This document shows, piece after piece, positions 41,630-51,458 of a stretch of DNA of 64,000 nucleotides (positions within the stretch are counted from its first letter, which is position 1; each line of letters begins with the position of its first letter). The position numbers were made by a program, and so were the translations under genes. The DNA is from Roseateles amylovorans (lineage in GTDB: Bacteria > Pseudomonadota > Gammaproteobacteria > Burkholderiales > Burkholderiaceae_C), in the NCBI RefSeq assembly GCF_025398155.2, contig NZ_CP104562.2:5766001-5830000 (forward strand), given 5' to 3'. The notes under the pieces were generated by a model. That model had not been told where the DNA came from and searched no databases. It was given only the letters and a program-made list of their open reading frames with translations.

Positions 41630-42583
41630 TCAGCCCGGCACACGCTCTCTTGTCGCGACCTGCGGGCCGGCATGCAGCATCGGCCCCGCGGCAGCGCAGC
41701 GATTGCGCCCGGCCGCCTTGGCGTCGTAAAGCGCCCGGTCGGCCGCGGCCATCAGGCTCTCAACCGTCATGCGCGATCCCTGGCGATCGGGCGTACAGGA
41801 CACCACGCCCAGGCTGACGGTCACATGATCGGCCGTCAACGACGCCTCATGCGGAATCGACCGGGCGGCCACTGCAGCGCGAATTCGCTCCGCCGCCTGC
41901 AGCGCACCGGCCTCATCGGTATCCGGCATCAACACCGCAAACTCCTCGCCACCGATGCGCGCAGCCAGGTCCGCCGGACGTCGCGCCTGGTCCCGGATGG
42001 CCGCCGCCACTTCGCGCAGGCAACTGTCGCCGGCCGGATGGCCGTAGTGATCGTTGAAGCGCTTGAAGTGGTCCACATCCATCAACACCAACGTCAGCGC
42101 CGACCCCGTCCGGACCGCACGCGCCCATTCGGCATCCAGTCGCTGATCGAAGCTGCCCCGGTTGTCGAGCCCGGTCAGCGCATCGGTCGTGGCCGACCGG
42201 CGCAGTTCATCGGTCAGCCGCTTGAGCCTCAGCTGGGTCCGCACCCGCGCAATGAGCAGCGGCTCACTCACCGGCTTGGAGATGAAGTCCACCGCGCCGC
42301 AGGACAGGCCTCGCAGCTCCGCGCCCAAGTCGTCATGCCCGGTGACGAAGATCACCGGCACCAGGTCCAGTGCGGGATCGCAGCGCATCACCTGGCAGAG
42401 GTCATAGCCGCTCATGCCCGGCATCTCCGCATCCAGCAGGACCAGGTCCGGCGCATGCTGGCGCATCTGCGCCAGCGCGTCTTCGCCGCTGGTGGCGAAG
42501 CGCACCTGTCCCAGCGGCGCGAGCATTCGCGCCATCACGGGGATCAACTGCACGTTGTCGTCAACGATAAGAAGCGAAGGCAT
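41630..42583 (-). CDS. GGDEF response regulator (diguanylate cyclase, PleD-like)
   Basis: 317 residues. Receiver domain: acidic DD at 8-9, phosphoacceptor Asp51 (VLLDAEMPG), VTGHDD and SKPV. GGDEF domain: TDALTGLDNRG near 152 and active-site GGEEF near 211. The inhibitory I-site RxxD is present as a possible RRPAD near 198. It should make c-di-GMP when phosphorylated. The ATG at 42583 starts directly at the receiver; upstream in-frame sequence is Trp/Arg-rich noise. No kinase gene is adjacent. Confidence 0.92.
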   Translation of the reverse strand: MPSLLIVDDNVQLIPVMARMLAPLGQVRFATSGEDALAQMRQHAPDLVLLDAEMPGMSGYDLCQVMRCDPALDLVPVIFVTGHDDLGAELRGLSCGAVDFISKPVSEPLLIARVRTQLRLKRLTDELRRSATTDALTGLDNRGSFDQRLDAEWARAVRTGSALTLVLMDVDHFKRFNDHYGHPAGDSCLREVAAAIRDQARRPADLAARIGGEEFAVLMPDTDEAGALQAAERIRAAVAARSIPHEASLTADHVTVSLGVVSCTPDRQGSRMTVESLMAAADRALYDAKAAGRNRCAAAGPMLHAGPQVATRERVPG

Positions 42584-42737
42584 GGCGGTGTGTGGAGCGA
42601 GACGGAAGCGAGGGGGCGTTGGCGCCCGGCCTTGGGATTGCCCGCTCACGCGCAGCGAACAAACTTGCCCGGGGTCAACTCTAAAAAACGCCCCGACACC
42701 GGACAAGCCGCGCTTCGCTGAACCTCCTGTGGTCGAT

Positions 42738-43928
42738 CTACCTACGCGCCACGGCCCTCGCCGCCAAGGCCGCCCCGGCCGCCAACACCGCCACCGCAGC
42801 GCCCACAAAGCCCACACTGCCCACGCCCCACCACGGGATGCTCGCGCCGCCCAGCACCGCCCCCAAGGCGATGCCCCCATTCGCCGCCGACACATTGAGC
42901 GTGCCGGCCAGCGCCTGCGCCTGCGGCGCGGCCTTCATCACCCGGATCTGGCAGACCGGATAAAGCGCGGTGTTCGCCACGCCCCAGACGGTCAACGCCA
43001 GCACCAGGCCGATCGGGATGCGCGCCAGCAGCACCGTGGCCACCATGCCAGCGGCCAGCAGCATGCAGAACGCCGCCGTGGTGAGCAGCGGGCGGCGATC
43101 CACCCACAGCCCGCCCAGCCCGTTGCCGATCAGACCCACGGCGCCGAATCCCATCAGCCACCAGCCCACTTGTGCCGGCGGGATCTGGGCGACCCGCTCC
43201 AGCAGCGCCGCGAGGTAGGTGTAGCCGGTGAACATGGCGGTGAACACCAGCACCGAGATCGCGACATTCGCCACGAAGTTCGGATCCCTCAGGATGCGGG
43301 CCTGTTCGGTCATCCGCACCCGAGGCCCGGGCGTCAGGGTGGGCATCAGCCAGTGCAACAGGGCCGCCACCAGCAGCGACAGCGCCGCCAGCATCCAGAA
43401 GGCGCCGCGCCAACCGAGGACTTCGCCGGCCAGGGTGCCCAGCGGAATGCCCAGCAGCATCGCGCCCGAGATGCCCAGGTAGACCCTCGACACCGCCCGC
43501 CCCGCGCGACCGGGGCCGGCCAGTTGCGCTGCCGTGTCACTGGCCGTGCCCCAGAAGACCGGCAACGCCAGCGCCGGCACGATGCGCGCAATGCCCAGCA
43601 CCCACAGGTTGGGCGCCATCGCCGCCACCGCATTGGCCACGGCGAACAGGACCAGCACCGACAGGAACAGCCCCTTGCGCTCGCGGTGCGACAGCCAGGC
43701 GGTCAGCACCGGTCCGAAGACCATCACCACGACGGCGAACAAGGTCACCAACTGTCCGGCCGCTGACACGGTCACGCCAAGGTCGCGTGCCAGCGCGGGC
43801 AGCAGGCCCACCATCAGGAATTCAGTGGTGACGATCACGAAGGCGGCAATCGCCAGGATGACGATGGACGCCTGACCGCGACCTGCGGCCGGCAAAGCCG
43901 CCGAGGCGGGAATGGGTTGGGAAGACAT
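42738..43928 (-). CDS. MFS transporter, DHA1/AraJ-like
   Basis: 396 residues, 12 predicted helices. The first helix FVIVTTEFLMVGLLPALARDLGV (in part) and the loop SHRERKGLFLS (motif A-like) with LGIPLGTLAGEVLGWRGAFW (motif C/antiporter-like, in part) mark the AraJ/DHA1 drug and sugar efflux group. It is divergent from a LysR regulator, the common layout of a regulated efflux pump. The start could be three codons earlier (43937). Substrate unknown. Confidence 0.88.
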   Translation of the reverse strand: MSSQPIPASAALPAAGRGQASIVILAIAAFVIVTTEFLMVGLLPALARDLGVTVSAAGQLVTLFAVVVMVFGPVLTAWLSHRERKGLFLSVLVLFAVANAVAAMAPNLWVLGIARIVPALALPVFWGTASDTAAQLAGPGRAGRAVSRVYLGISGAMLLGIPLGTLAGEVLGWRGAFWMLAALSLLVAALLHWLMPTLTPGPRVRMTEQARILRDPNFVANVAISVLVFTAMFTGYTYLAALLERVAQIPPAQVGWWLMGFGAVGLIGNGLGGLWVDRRPLLTTAAFCMLLAAGMVATVLLARIPIGLVLALTVWGVANTALYPVCQIRVMKAAPQAQALAGTLNVSAANGGIALGAVLGGASIPWWGVGSVGFVGAAVAVLAAGAALAARAVARR

Positions 43929-44042
43929 GGCGGGCACGATTGACCAAAGAGGGTCGACAGCCTATTGGCGATCCCAGCGCTCGTCTCGGATCATTTTTCC
44001 ATCGAATCTAGAATTCAGATCCTTAATTGCGGAGGTGACGGC

Positions 44043-44951
44043 ATGCACGACTCGGAGCGGCTCAAGGGCATCGACGTCTTTGTCGCGACCGTGGCAGCCG
44101 GCAGCTTCACCGCGGCGGGCGAGCGCTTGAACCTCACCAGCTCCGCAGTGGGCAAGGCGGTCGCACGGCTGGAAGCCCGGCTGGGCACCCGGTTGCTGGA
44201 GCGCACCACCCGTCGGCTGCGGCTCACCGATGCGGGCGCCGCGTTTCATCGCATCTGCGTGCGGGTGTTGGAAGAGCTGGAATCCGCCGAGCGCGTGCTG
44301 GCCGCCGATGCGGCCGAGCCGTCGGGCCGGCTGCGTGTCGATCTGCCCGCCACCTTCGGCCATCTGAAGGTGATGCCCGCGCTGATCGACTTCGCCCGCC
44401 GGCATCCGGCGGTGCAACCGCATGTCGGCTTCACCGACCGGTTCGTCGATGTGATCGACGAAGGCATCGACGTCGCCGTGCGGATCGGCGGGCCCGACCA
44501 CTGGCCGGCCAACATGGGGCATCGACGCCTCGGCACGGAACGGTTGATCTTCTGTGCCGCGCCGAGCTATCTGGCCCAGCACGGCGTGCCGCGCACGCTG
44601 GAGGATCTCGCTGATCATGAGGTGGTGACCTATGGCCGGGCAGACGGCACCACCAGTCCCTGGTGGATCAACACGCCCGACGGCGTACCGATGCGCCGCA
44701 GCGTCGACAGCCGGTTCGTGGTGGGGCATGGCGAGGCGCAGCGGGATGCAGTCGTGGCCGGCCTGGGCGTGGCGCAACTGGCCACCTGGCTGGCGGACGA
44801 GCCGCTGCGCGCCGGTCGGCTCGTCCCGGTGCTGCCCGAAGAGACCTGCGACGGGCTGCCACTGCATCTGGTCTGGCCGCTGGGCAAGCAACTGCTGCCC
44901 AAGGTCGACCGCCTGTTGGCGCATCTGGCCGACACCCTGCGCATTCGTTAG
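44043..44951 (+). CDS. LysR-family transcriptional regulator
   Basis: 302 residues. N-terminal HTH: FVATVAAGSFTAAGERLNLTSSAVGKAVARLEARLG in parts, followed by RLLERTTRRLRLTDAG. The rest is a periplasmic-binding-like effector domain with WPANMGHRRLGTERLIFCA. A GGAGG lies six bases before the ATG at 44043. It is of the CrgA/DmlR-like LysR group. The gap to the divergent MFS gene contains GAATCTAGAATTC, a possible operator. It most likely controls that transporter. Confidence 0.91.
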   Translation: MHDSERLKGIDVFVATVAAGSFTAAGERLNLTSSAVGKAVARLEARLGTRLLERTTRRLRLTDAGAAFHRICVRVLEELESAERVLAADAAEPSGRLRVDLPATFGHLKVMPALIDFARRHPAVQPHVGFTDRFVDVIDEGIDVAVRIGGPDHWPANMGHRRLGTERLIFCAAPSYLAQHGVPRTLEDLADHEVVTYGRADGTTSPWWINTPDGVPMRRSVDSRFVVGHGEAQRDAVVAGLGVAQLATWLADEPLRAGRLVPVLPEETCDGLPLHLVWPLGKQLLPKVDRLLAHLADTLRIR

Positions 44952-45132
44952 CGCAGCGACAAGCGCGTCCGATGGGGCTCGCGCGCCGTGGACCGGGTCA
45001 GGTGTTGTTCTGACGCGTTGCGCGCTAACCCGCAGGGCGGAGGCGACCCGGCCTTTTTATCATCGCCCCCAGCACCTCGCTCTTGGCGATGTCTCCCCCG
45101 TCCCCGCCACGGCTTCCCACATCGGCCCCTCG

Positions 45133-45969
45133 ATGACGCATCCTTCCAATCCCACGGCCTGCCCGAACTGTCATGTGGCGCTCCCATCGACCGCACGCTT
45201 TTGCCCCGGCTGCGGTCAGGAGACCCCGCTGCATCCCGCCTCCATGCGGGAATTCATCCATGAGTTTGTCGGCCATTACGTGGCGCTCGAGGGACCGCTG
45301 TGGCGCTCGCTGGCCGCGCTGGCCTTCCTGCCGGGGCGACTCACGCGGGAATACTTCCTGGGACGACGCCGGCGGTATGTGCAACCGTTGCGGCTCTACC
45401 TGAGCCTGAGCTTCGTGTTCTTCATCACCCTGCACCTGGTGGGCGACGCGGAGTTCCGCATCAACTTCAAACAGCCGGTCACGGTGCAGCACGCTCCGTG
45501 CGCCACCGAAGGCGACACCGGTCCCGACGTCGGCCGTTCCTGCGGCTGGTTCGAGCGCAAGATGATGGACGTCGGCAAGCGGCTGGTGACAGCCAAGCCG
45601 GAGGAGATCCAGGCCCGCATCGACCGTTACTCGCCCTACGCCCTGCTGCTGATGCAGCCGGCGTTCGCGGCATTGCTGGCGTTGGTGTTTTTCCGCCGGC
45701 ATCTGAAATACGCCGAGCACTTCGTCTTCGCGCTGCATCTGCATGCGTTCTGGTTCCTGGCCTTCCTGGCCTCGCTGGCGGCCTCGTGGCTGGCCTACCT
45801 GATCGCGCCGTGGGCCCTTGTCTATGGGGTTGCGGCGCTGCGCCGGGTCTATGGGGTCAGTTGGTGGGGCGGGATCTGGCGAAGCACCGTGCTGTCCGCG
45901 CTCTATCTGCCGTTGATCAGCGTGGGCGTGGCCGCGCTGGTGGTACTGACCTCCCTCTCGGCGGGTTGA
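45133..45969 (+). CDS. DUF3667 membrane protein with N-terminal zinc ribbon
   Basis: 278 residues. CPNCHVALPSTARFCPGCGQ at 11-30 (in full) is a four-Cys zinc ribbon. REFIHEFVGHYVALEGPLWRS is the DUF3667 core. Four to five transmembrane helices follow (for example LYLSLSFVFFITLHL near 95, and three from 175 to the end). Function of the family is unknown. It ends seven bases before a deacetylase gene, so they are probably cotranscribed. Confidence 0.85.
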   Translation: MTHPSNPTACPNCHVALPSTARFCPGCGQETPLHPASMREFIHEFVGHYVALEGPLWRSLAALAFLPGRLTREYFLGRRRRYVQPLRLYLSLSFVFFITLHLVGDAEFRINFKQPVTVQHAPCATEGDTGPDVGRSCGWFERKMMDVGKRLVTAKPEEIQARIDRYSPYALLLMQPAFAALLALVFFRRHLKYAEHFVFALHLHAFWFLAFLASLAASWLAYLIAPWALVYGVAALRRVYGVSWWGGIWRSTVLSALYLPLISVGVAALVVLTSLSAG

Positions 45970-45976
45970 CCGCGCC

Positions 45977-47005
45977 ATGACCATGAGCAGGCCCGTGACC
46001 ATGACCGTTCCCAGACCCGAGTCCCTGCGCCGGCCCGCCGCCACGCCGATGCCGCTCATGGCGCGCCTGCGCACCGCCCTGCTCGCGCTGCTGATGCTGC
46101 CGGTCTGCAGCTGGTCGGCGCCGGACAAGCGCATCGTCATCACCATCGACGACCTGCCCTTCGCCTCCGCCACCCCGATGACGGTGCCGGAAGCCGCGCG
46201 CCTCAATGAGGCGCTGCTGCGCACCTTGCAGCGACATCAGGCACCGGCGATCGGCTTCGTCAATGAAGACCGGCTGCTGGTGCCCGGCCAGATCGATCGC
46301 GGCGTGGCCATCCTGGACGCGTGGCTGGACGCCGGCATGGCGCTGGGCAATCACAACTTCGGCCATCTGGGTCTGTGGACCTCCAGCGTGGCGGAGGTGC
46401 AGGCGGCGGTCCTGCGCGGCGAGGTCTTCACCCGCTGGCTGACCACGCGACGCGGCGCGCCCCTGCGCTACTACCGCCCGCCCTTCACCCAGACCGGCAG
46501 GACCGAAGCCGACCGCCTCGCCTTCGAGACCTTCCTCCAGGCGCACGGCTACACGCTGGCGCCCTTCACCGTGGAGCATGACGACTACCTGTTCGCTTGC
46601 GTCTACGACCACCTCGACGGCACCGATGCCGCGGCCACACGCCAGATCGTGGAGGACGAGTACGACGCCCATCTGCGGCGGGCGGTGGCGGTGTTCGAAT
46701 CGATGTCGGCGCAGCTCTTCGAGCGCCAGATTCCGCAGATCTGGCTGATCCATGCCAATCGGCTGAATGCGGACACCTTGGATCGCTCGCTCACCACGCT
46801 GCGGTCGCTGGGTTACCGGTTCATCTCGCTGGACGAGGCGCTGCAGGACGAGGCCTACCGCACGCCGGCGCTGGCCAGCGGCAAGTTCGGGCCGTCATGG
46901 CTGGCGCGATGGGCGCGCAGCAAGGGCGTGAAGCTGAGCGTCTATGGACAGCCGGATCCGGACGGACAGACGGCCGCTCTCCATCGCGAGCATTGCGGCC
47001 GGTAA
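45977..47005 (+). CDS. Polysaccharide deacetylase (NodB-like)
   Basis: 342 residues. A hydrophobic stretch at about 32-44 ending in CSWSAPD is a signal peptide. The NodB domain has the metal Asp pair in ITIDDLPFA near 57, the His pair in LGNHNFGHLG near 124 and YYRPPFTQTG near 172. It is therefore a periplasmic or exported carbohydrate N-deacetylase. Several closely spaced in-frame ATGs leave the exact start uncertain; the last plausible one before the signal core is MPLMARLR. Confidence 0.87.
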   Translation: MTMSRPVTMTVPRPESLRRPAATPMPLMARLRTALLALLMLPVCSWSAPDKRIVITIDDLPFASATPMTVPEAARLNEALLRTLQRHQAPAIGFVNEDRLLVPGQIDRGVAILDAWLDAGMALGNHNFGHLGLWTSSVAEVQAAVLRGEVFTRWLTTRRGAPLRYYRPPFTQTGRTEADRLAFETFLQAHGYTLAPFTVEHDDYLFACVYDHLDGTDAAATRQIVEDEYDAHLRRAVAVFESMSAQLFERQIPQIWLIHANRLNADTLDRSLTTLRSLGYRFISLDEALQDEAYRTPALASGKFGPSWLARWARSKGVKLSVYGQPDPDGQTAALHREHCGR

Positions 47006-47098
47006 GCGTTTCAGGCGTGGCCAGCGATTCAGGCGAGGCCGCTGTCAGAGGTCCGAACCTGCGCTCTGCGATGAGGCACGCCTCGCCGCTTGGCGCGG

Positions 47099-47986
47099 CT
47101 AGCGGTTCACCATCACGATGCCCGCCGCCAAGCCCGCCAACGCCAGCATCAGACGCGGCGTGATCGGCTCACTGAGCAGCAGCGCGCCGGCCAGCAGGCC
47201 GAACAGCGGCGTGCTCAGAGTGAAGCTGGACAGCTTGGTCGCGGGATAGTGCCGGATCAGCCAGAACCACAGCAGGTAGCTGATGAAGGACACGATCACG
47301 GCCTGGAATCCGAACAGGCCCAGCAGGCGCCAGGACCACTGCAGCGGCATGGATTCGCCCGTCGCCAGCGCGCCCACCGCCAACGCCAGGGCCGACACCG
47401 CCAGCTGATAGAGCAGCGTCTTCTCCGCGCTCGCCGAGGACAGCCGCGAGCCGCGGATCGCCAGCGTCGTGCCGCCCCACAACAGCGCGGCCAGCACGCC
47501 CAGCGTGTCGCCCAGCCACTGCATCGGCCGATCAGCGCTGCCATGCAGTCCTTCGCCGAAGGCAAAAGCGACCGCGCCGAAGGCGATCAGCAGGCCCAGT
47601 CCCTGGCGCAGATTGAGCTTTTCCGACGGCGAGATCAGCGGCATGCCCAGGGCCACGACAAATGGCGACAGATAAAGGAACACCACCATCCGCGACGCGG
47701 TCGTGTACTGCAGCCCGATGAAGATGCAGGCGAATTCCGCCGCGAACAGCAGCCCCGCCAGCAGCCCGCCCGGCAGGCTGCCATCGCGCTGGAACAACCG
47801 AATGCCACGCGCGGTGGCGAACAACCACACCAGCACGCCGGCCACGCCGGAGCGCAACGCCGCCTGCCAGAGGGGTCCGATCTCGGTCAGGGCAGCCTTC
47901 ACGGCCACCTGGTTCAGCCCCCACAGCAGGCAGCAACCCAGCAGGATCGCCACCGCCGCGCCATCAAGTTGGTGCTTGCGTTGCAT
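47099..47986 (-). CDS. EamA/DMT-family transporter
   Basis: 295 residues with ten predicted helices in two EamA repeats. The first helix ILLGCCLLWGLNQVAVKAAL (20 residues) and the repeat-2 start LLWGGTTLAI are typical. It belongs to the drug/metabolite transporter superfamily, often amino-acid or metabolite exporters; the substrate is unknown. The start overlaps the preceding gene by 23 bases; an ATG four codons upstream (47998) is equally possible. Confidence 0.88.
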   Translation of the reverse strand: MQRKHQLDGAAVAILLGCCLLWGLNQVAVKAALTEIGPLWQAALRSGVAGVLVWLFATARGIRLFQRDGSLPGGLLAGLLFAAEFACIFIGLQYTTASRMVVFLYLSPFVVALGMPLISPSEKLNLRQGLGLLIAFGAVAFAFGEGLHGSADRPMQWLGDTLGVLAALLWGGTTLAIRGSRLSSASAEKTLLYQLAVSALALAVGALATGESMPLQWSWRLLGLFGFQAVIVSFISYLLWFWLIRHYPATKLSSFTLSTPLFGLLAGALLLSEPITPRLMLALAGLAAGIVMVNR

Positions 47987-48596
47987 GCGCGCGATCATGC
48001 CGCCGACGCGCCCACCAGCGCGCGGCCCACGCACACATCAGTGCCATCGCGACACCGGAGAGCAGCCCGGTCAGGTGAGCCAGCGGGGCGATGGCGATGT
48101 TCCAGCCGTCCCAATGCCGCAGCGGCGGATGGGCCAGCGGTCGCTCGGCAGCGACCTTGGCGATCAAGCCCAGCCCGACCAGCAGGCCGATGACCCGCTC
48201 CCGCCCGTGCGCATGCGGCGCCCGCAGCATCGCCAACGCCGCCACCGCCACGCCCGCATGCAGCACGCCGGACAGGCCGCCATAACGCAGCAGGTCCGGC
48301 GCCCACAGCAGGCCGTATTGAGTCAAGGGCCAAGCCAGCAGCCAGGCGATGGCGTCGCGGCGCTCCAGGCGGGCGGCCACGCCCAGCAGACCCAGCACCG
48401 CACAGCCGGCCAAGTTGGCGATCAGGTGCTGGGGGCTCCAATGCAGCAGCGCCGCACTGAACGCGCGCCAGGGTTCGCGCCAGGCCAGGGCCGGTTGCCA
48501 TTCCATCGCGGCCTGGACCGCCGGCGGTTGCACCCAGCAGAGCAAGGCGCCCCCGGCCAGCAGCAAGGCCATCAGCACCCAGGCGCGTCCCGGCAT
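47964..48596 (-). CDS. Rhombosortase-like rhomboid protease
   Basis: 210 residues, about six helices. HWSPQHLIANLAG near 52-64 is the rhomboid HxxxN motif. Nucleophile Ser109 is in YGGLSGVLHAG and the catalytic His173 in PLAHLTGLLSG. The small size and GLSGVLHG-type motif fit rhombosortases, which process GlyGly-CTERM proteins. No GlyGly-CTERM substrate was found in this window. The ATG at 48596 precedes the first helix directly. It overlaps the EamA gene downstream and lies 29 bp after glnE. Confidence 0.78.
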   Translation of the reverse strand: MPGRAWVLMALLLAGGALLCWVQPPAVQAAMEWQPALAWREPWRAFSAALLHWSPQHLIANLAGCAVLGLLGVAARLERRDAIAWLLAWPLTQYGLLWAPDLLRYGGLSGVLHAGVAVAALAMLRAPHAHGRERVIGLLVGLGLIAKVAAERPLAHPPLRHWDGWNIAIAPLAHLTGLLSGVAMALMCAWAARWWARRRHDRAHATQAPT

Positions 48597-48625
48597 GGTT
48601 CGCTGTCGGCGGGGACGGGCCCGCG

Positions 48626-51385
48626 TCAATCGCCGAACACGGCGTGCCACAGCGCCAGCACCGCGTCGCGCTGGGGCTGGATGGCCTGCGCGGACTCGCC
48701 GTCCAGCGCCGTGGATTGCTCATTGAGTCGCGCCCGGTGTTGCACCCGGCGCAGCTCGCGATAGGCATCGGCTGCAGCACGGCCGACGCCCGCCGGCAGC
48801 AGACCGGCGGACTCGGCCAGTTGCAGCAGCGCGATGTTGCCGGCATTGGCCAGCAGTTCCGGATGCTGCGCCGAATGCGCCAGCACCAGGAACTGCAGGG
48901 CGAACTCGGCATCGACCATGCCGCCCGGGCTGTGTTTGACATCAAAGAAGCCGTCGCGCACCGGTCGAGCCGCACGCAGCTTGTCGCGCATGGCCACCAC
49001 CTCGTGCCGCAGTGCCTGCGGATCGCGCGGCGAGCTGAGCACCGCGCGCCGGGTGGCCTCGAAGCGCTCGGCCAGCGACGCATCGCCAGCACAGAAGCGG
49101 GCCCGGGTGATCGCTTGGTGTTCCCAGGTCCAGGCCGTGTTGCTGCCGCGGCCGGTCTGGTAGTTCTCGAACGACGCCAGCGAGGTCACCAGCAGCCCGG
49201 AGTTGCCGTTCGGCCGCAGCGCGGTGTCGATGTCGAACAGCTCGCCCGCAGCCGTGCGCAAGGTCAGCCAGGTGATCAGCTTGCGGATGAAGGCGCCGTA
49301 GATCTCGGAGGCGTTGTCATCGTCGTCATCGAACAGGAAGACCAGGTCCAGATCGCCGCCGTAGCCCAGCTCCTTGCCGCCGAGCTTGCCGTAGGCGATG
49401 ACCGCCAGCCGCGGTGTGGGCCGGTGCTTTTGCTTGAGACGGTCCCAGGCCCAGTCGATCACGCATTGCAGCGTGGCATCGGCCAGCAGCGACAGTTCAT
49501 CGGCCACCTGCTCGACGCTGATCTGGCCCTCGACATCCCGCACCAGCGTGCGGAAGACCTCGGCATGGTGGGCGCGACGCATGCTGTCCAGCAGCGCATC
49601 CTCGCTGGCTTCGCCGTGCTCGGCCCAGGCGTCATGGCGCGCCTGCAGATCCTGGATGAAGGCGGCACCGTCGAAGCGCTCATGCAGCAGGCGCGCATCG
49701 GCCAGTTCGTCGATCACGCCGGGATGCTGCATCAGATAGCGCATCGGCCAGCGGGCCAGGCCCAGCAGCCGCAGCAGACGCCCCTGCACCGCCGGACGCT
49801 CCACCAGAAGCGCCAGATAACTCTCGCGCCGCAGCAGCGGCTCCACCCAGTCGACAAAGCGCTGCGCCGCATCGAGGGTGCATTCACCCTGACGCACCGC
49901 CAGCGCCGCGCGCCCCACCAGCTTGGCCAGCCGCAGCCGGGATTCCTCGCGCAGGTTCTGCACCCGGGGCTGCTGCGCCCAGCGACGCACATTGGCGGCG
50001 AGCTCGGGCTGCAGCTTGTCGAGGAACTCCTCGCTGTCGATCGGCAGCGGCGGCCCGCCGCACATGCCGCCCTTGCAGCCGCCGGAGGACGGCGCCACGC
50101 CGTCATGCAGCAGCGCATCGAATTCGGTGGCCACCAGCTCGCGGACTTCCAGCAGCCGGTCCATCAGCGGACAGGCGGCGCCTTTGCAACTGAGCCCCAT
50201 GCTGCGGGCGATCCAGCCGATGTCCTCATCCCCGCCGGGCAGGCAGTGGGTCTGCTGGTCGTCCAAATACTGGATGCGGTGCTCGACCCGCCGCAGGAAG
50301 TCGTAGCCCTTGGCCAGCGCGATCGCGGTGTCGGGCTTCATCAGGCCGCGGGCGGCCAGGCGGTTGAGCGCCTTGAGCGTCGAGCGGGTGCGGATCTCCG
50401 GGAACTGCCCGCCGCGCACCACCTGCAGCAGCTGGACGATGAATTCGATCTCACGGATGCCGCCGCGCGACAGCTTCACATCATTGGCCCGCTCCGGCCG
50501 GCCGGCGGCGCGGCGCTGGGCCTCGTCGCGGATCTTGCGGTGCAGTTGCCGCAGCCCTTCGAAGACCCCGTAATCCAGATAGCGCCGGTACACGAACGGT
50601 GTGACCAGGCTGCGCAACTGCATCGCCCGGCCATTGGTGACACTGGCGCGCGGGGCGACCACCCGGCTCTTGAGCCAGGCGAAACGCTCCCATTCACGGC
50701 CCTGGACCAGGAAATATTCTTCCAGCATCGCCATGCTGACGGCCGGCGGCCCGGAGTTGCCGTTGGGCCGCAGCGCCAGGTCCACGCGGAAGACCTGGCC
50801 GTCCTCGGTGACGTCGCCGATCAGGGTGGACAGCCGCCGGGAGAGATGGGCGAAATACTCGTGGGCGCTGATGCGCTGCGGGCCGTCGGTCTGGCCGTCG
50901 TCCTCATAGACATAGATGAGGTCGATGTCGGAGGAGACATTCAGCTCCCGCCCGCCCAGCTTGCCCATGCCGACGACCCAGAAGTCGATCTCCTGGCCGT
51001 CGGCGTCGCGCGGCTTGCCGTGGATCGCATCCAGCTCAAGCCGGCAGTGCTGCAGGCCCAGGTCCAGGCTGACTTCCGCCAAATGGGTCATCGCCTGGGT
51101 GACGTCGGTCATCGCCGCGCCCTGCTCCACATCGAGCACGGCCAGGCGCTCCATCACCAGTTGGCGCATCACCCGCAGCGCGGCGGGGAGCAGGCGCCCC
51201 GATTGCTGCAGCCGGGCAACCAGCTCGCGCATGACCGTGTCGACCGGCAAGCCGGGCGGCAACCAGCCCAGTTCAGCGGCATAACGACGCCGGATGCGTT
51301 GGACAAAGCGACTGTGGTCGGCGGGTGCGACGGGCGTCGAAGACGCCGAGGTCGCATCGGTCGTGACCGGGGCAACTGATTCCAT
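48626..51385 (-). CDS. glnE: Bifunctional glutamine-synthetase adenylyltransferase/removase
   Basis: 919 residues, near the normal 940-950. Two nucleotidyltransferase domains are present. The N-terminal deadenylylation domain has GMGKLGGRELNVSSDIDLIY (20 residues) near 145-165, and the C-terminal adenylylation domain has YGKLGGKELGYGGDLDLVF near 664-683, both with intact Asp-x-Asp. It controls glutamine synthetase activity in response to PII and glutamine. A cysteine-rich insert with KGGMCGGPP near 430 is not typical. Divergent from yhdP. Confidence 0.96.
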   Translation of the reverse strand: MESVAPVTTDATSASSTPVAPADHSRFVQRIRRRYAAELGWLPPGLPVDTVMRELVARLQQSGRLLPAALRVMRQLVMERLAVLDVEQGAAMTDVTQAMTHLAEVSLDLGLQHCRLELDAIHGKPRDADGQEIDFWVVGMGKLGGRELNVSSDIDLIYVYEDDGQTDGPQRISAHEYFAHLSRRLSTLIGDVTEDGQVFRVDLALRPNGNSGPPAVSMAMLEEYFLVQGREWERFAWLKSRVVAPRASVTNGRAMQLRSLVTPFVYRRYLDYGVFEGLRQLHRKIRDEAQRRAAGRPERANDVKLSRGGIREIEFIVQLLQVVRGGQFPEIRTRSTLKALNRLAARGLMKPDTAIALAKGYDFLRRVEHRIQYLDDQQTHCLPGGDEDIGWIARSMGLSCKGAACPLMDRLLEVRELVATEFDALLHDGVAPSSGGCKGGMCGGPPLPIDSEEFLDKLQPELAANVRRWAQQPRVQNLREESRLRLAKLVGRAALAVRQGECTLDAAQRFVDWVEPLLRRESYLALLVERPAVQGRLLRLLGLARWPMRYLMQHPGVIDELADARLLHERFDGAAFIQDLQARHDAWAEHGEASEDALLDSMRRAHHAEVFRTLVRDVEGQISVEQVADELSLLADATLQCVIDWAWDRLKQKHRPTPRLAVIAYGKLGGKELGYGGDLDLVFLFDDDDDNASEIYGAFIRKLITWLTLRTAAGELFDIDTALRPNGNSGLLVTSLASFENYQTGRGSNTAWTWEHQAITRARFCAGDASLAERFEATRRAVLSSPRDPQALRHEVVAMRDKLRAARPVRDGFFDVKHSPGGMVDAEFALQFLVLAHSAQHPELLANAGNIALLQLAESAGLLPAGVGRAAADAYRELRRVQHRARLNEQSTALDGESAQAIQPQRDAVLALWHAVFGD

Positions 51386-51458
51386 CGGTAAAGAAAACTC
51401 TCGCTGGCTGATGGCCCGAATGGCTGTGCTAGATTCGGCGACCGCCGTTCCCTCTTAC

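Noticed and set aside
48644..51379. 911-codon open frame on the plus strand opposite glnE
   Set aside because: Antisense shadow of a full-length, motif-complete glnE in GC-rich DNA; product is low-complexity Arg/Gln/Ala-rich with no domain.
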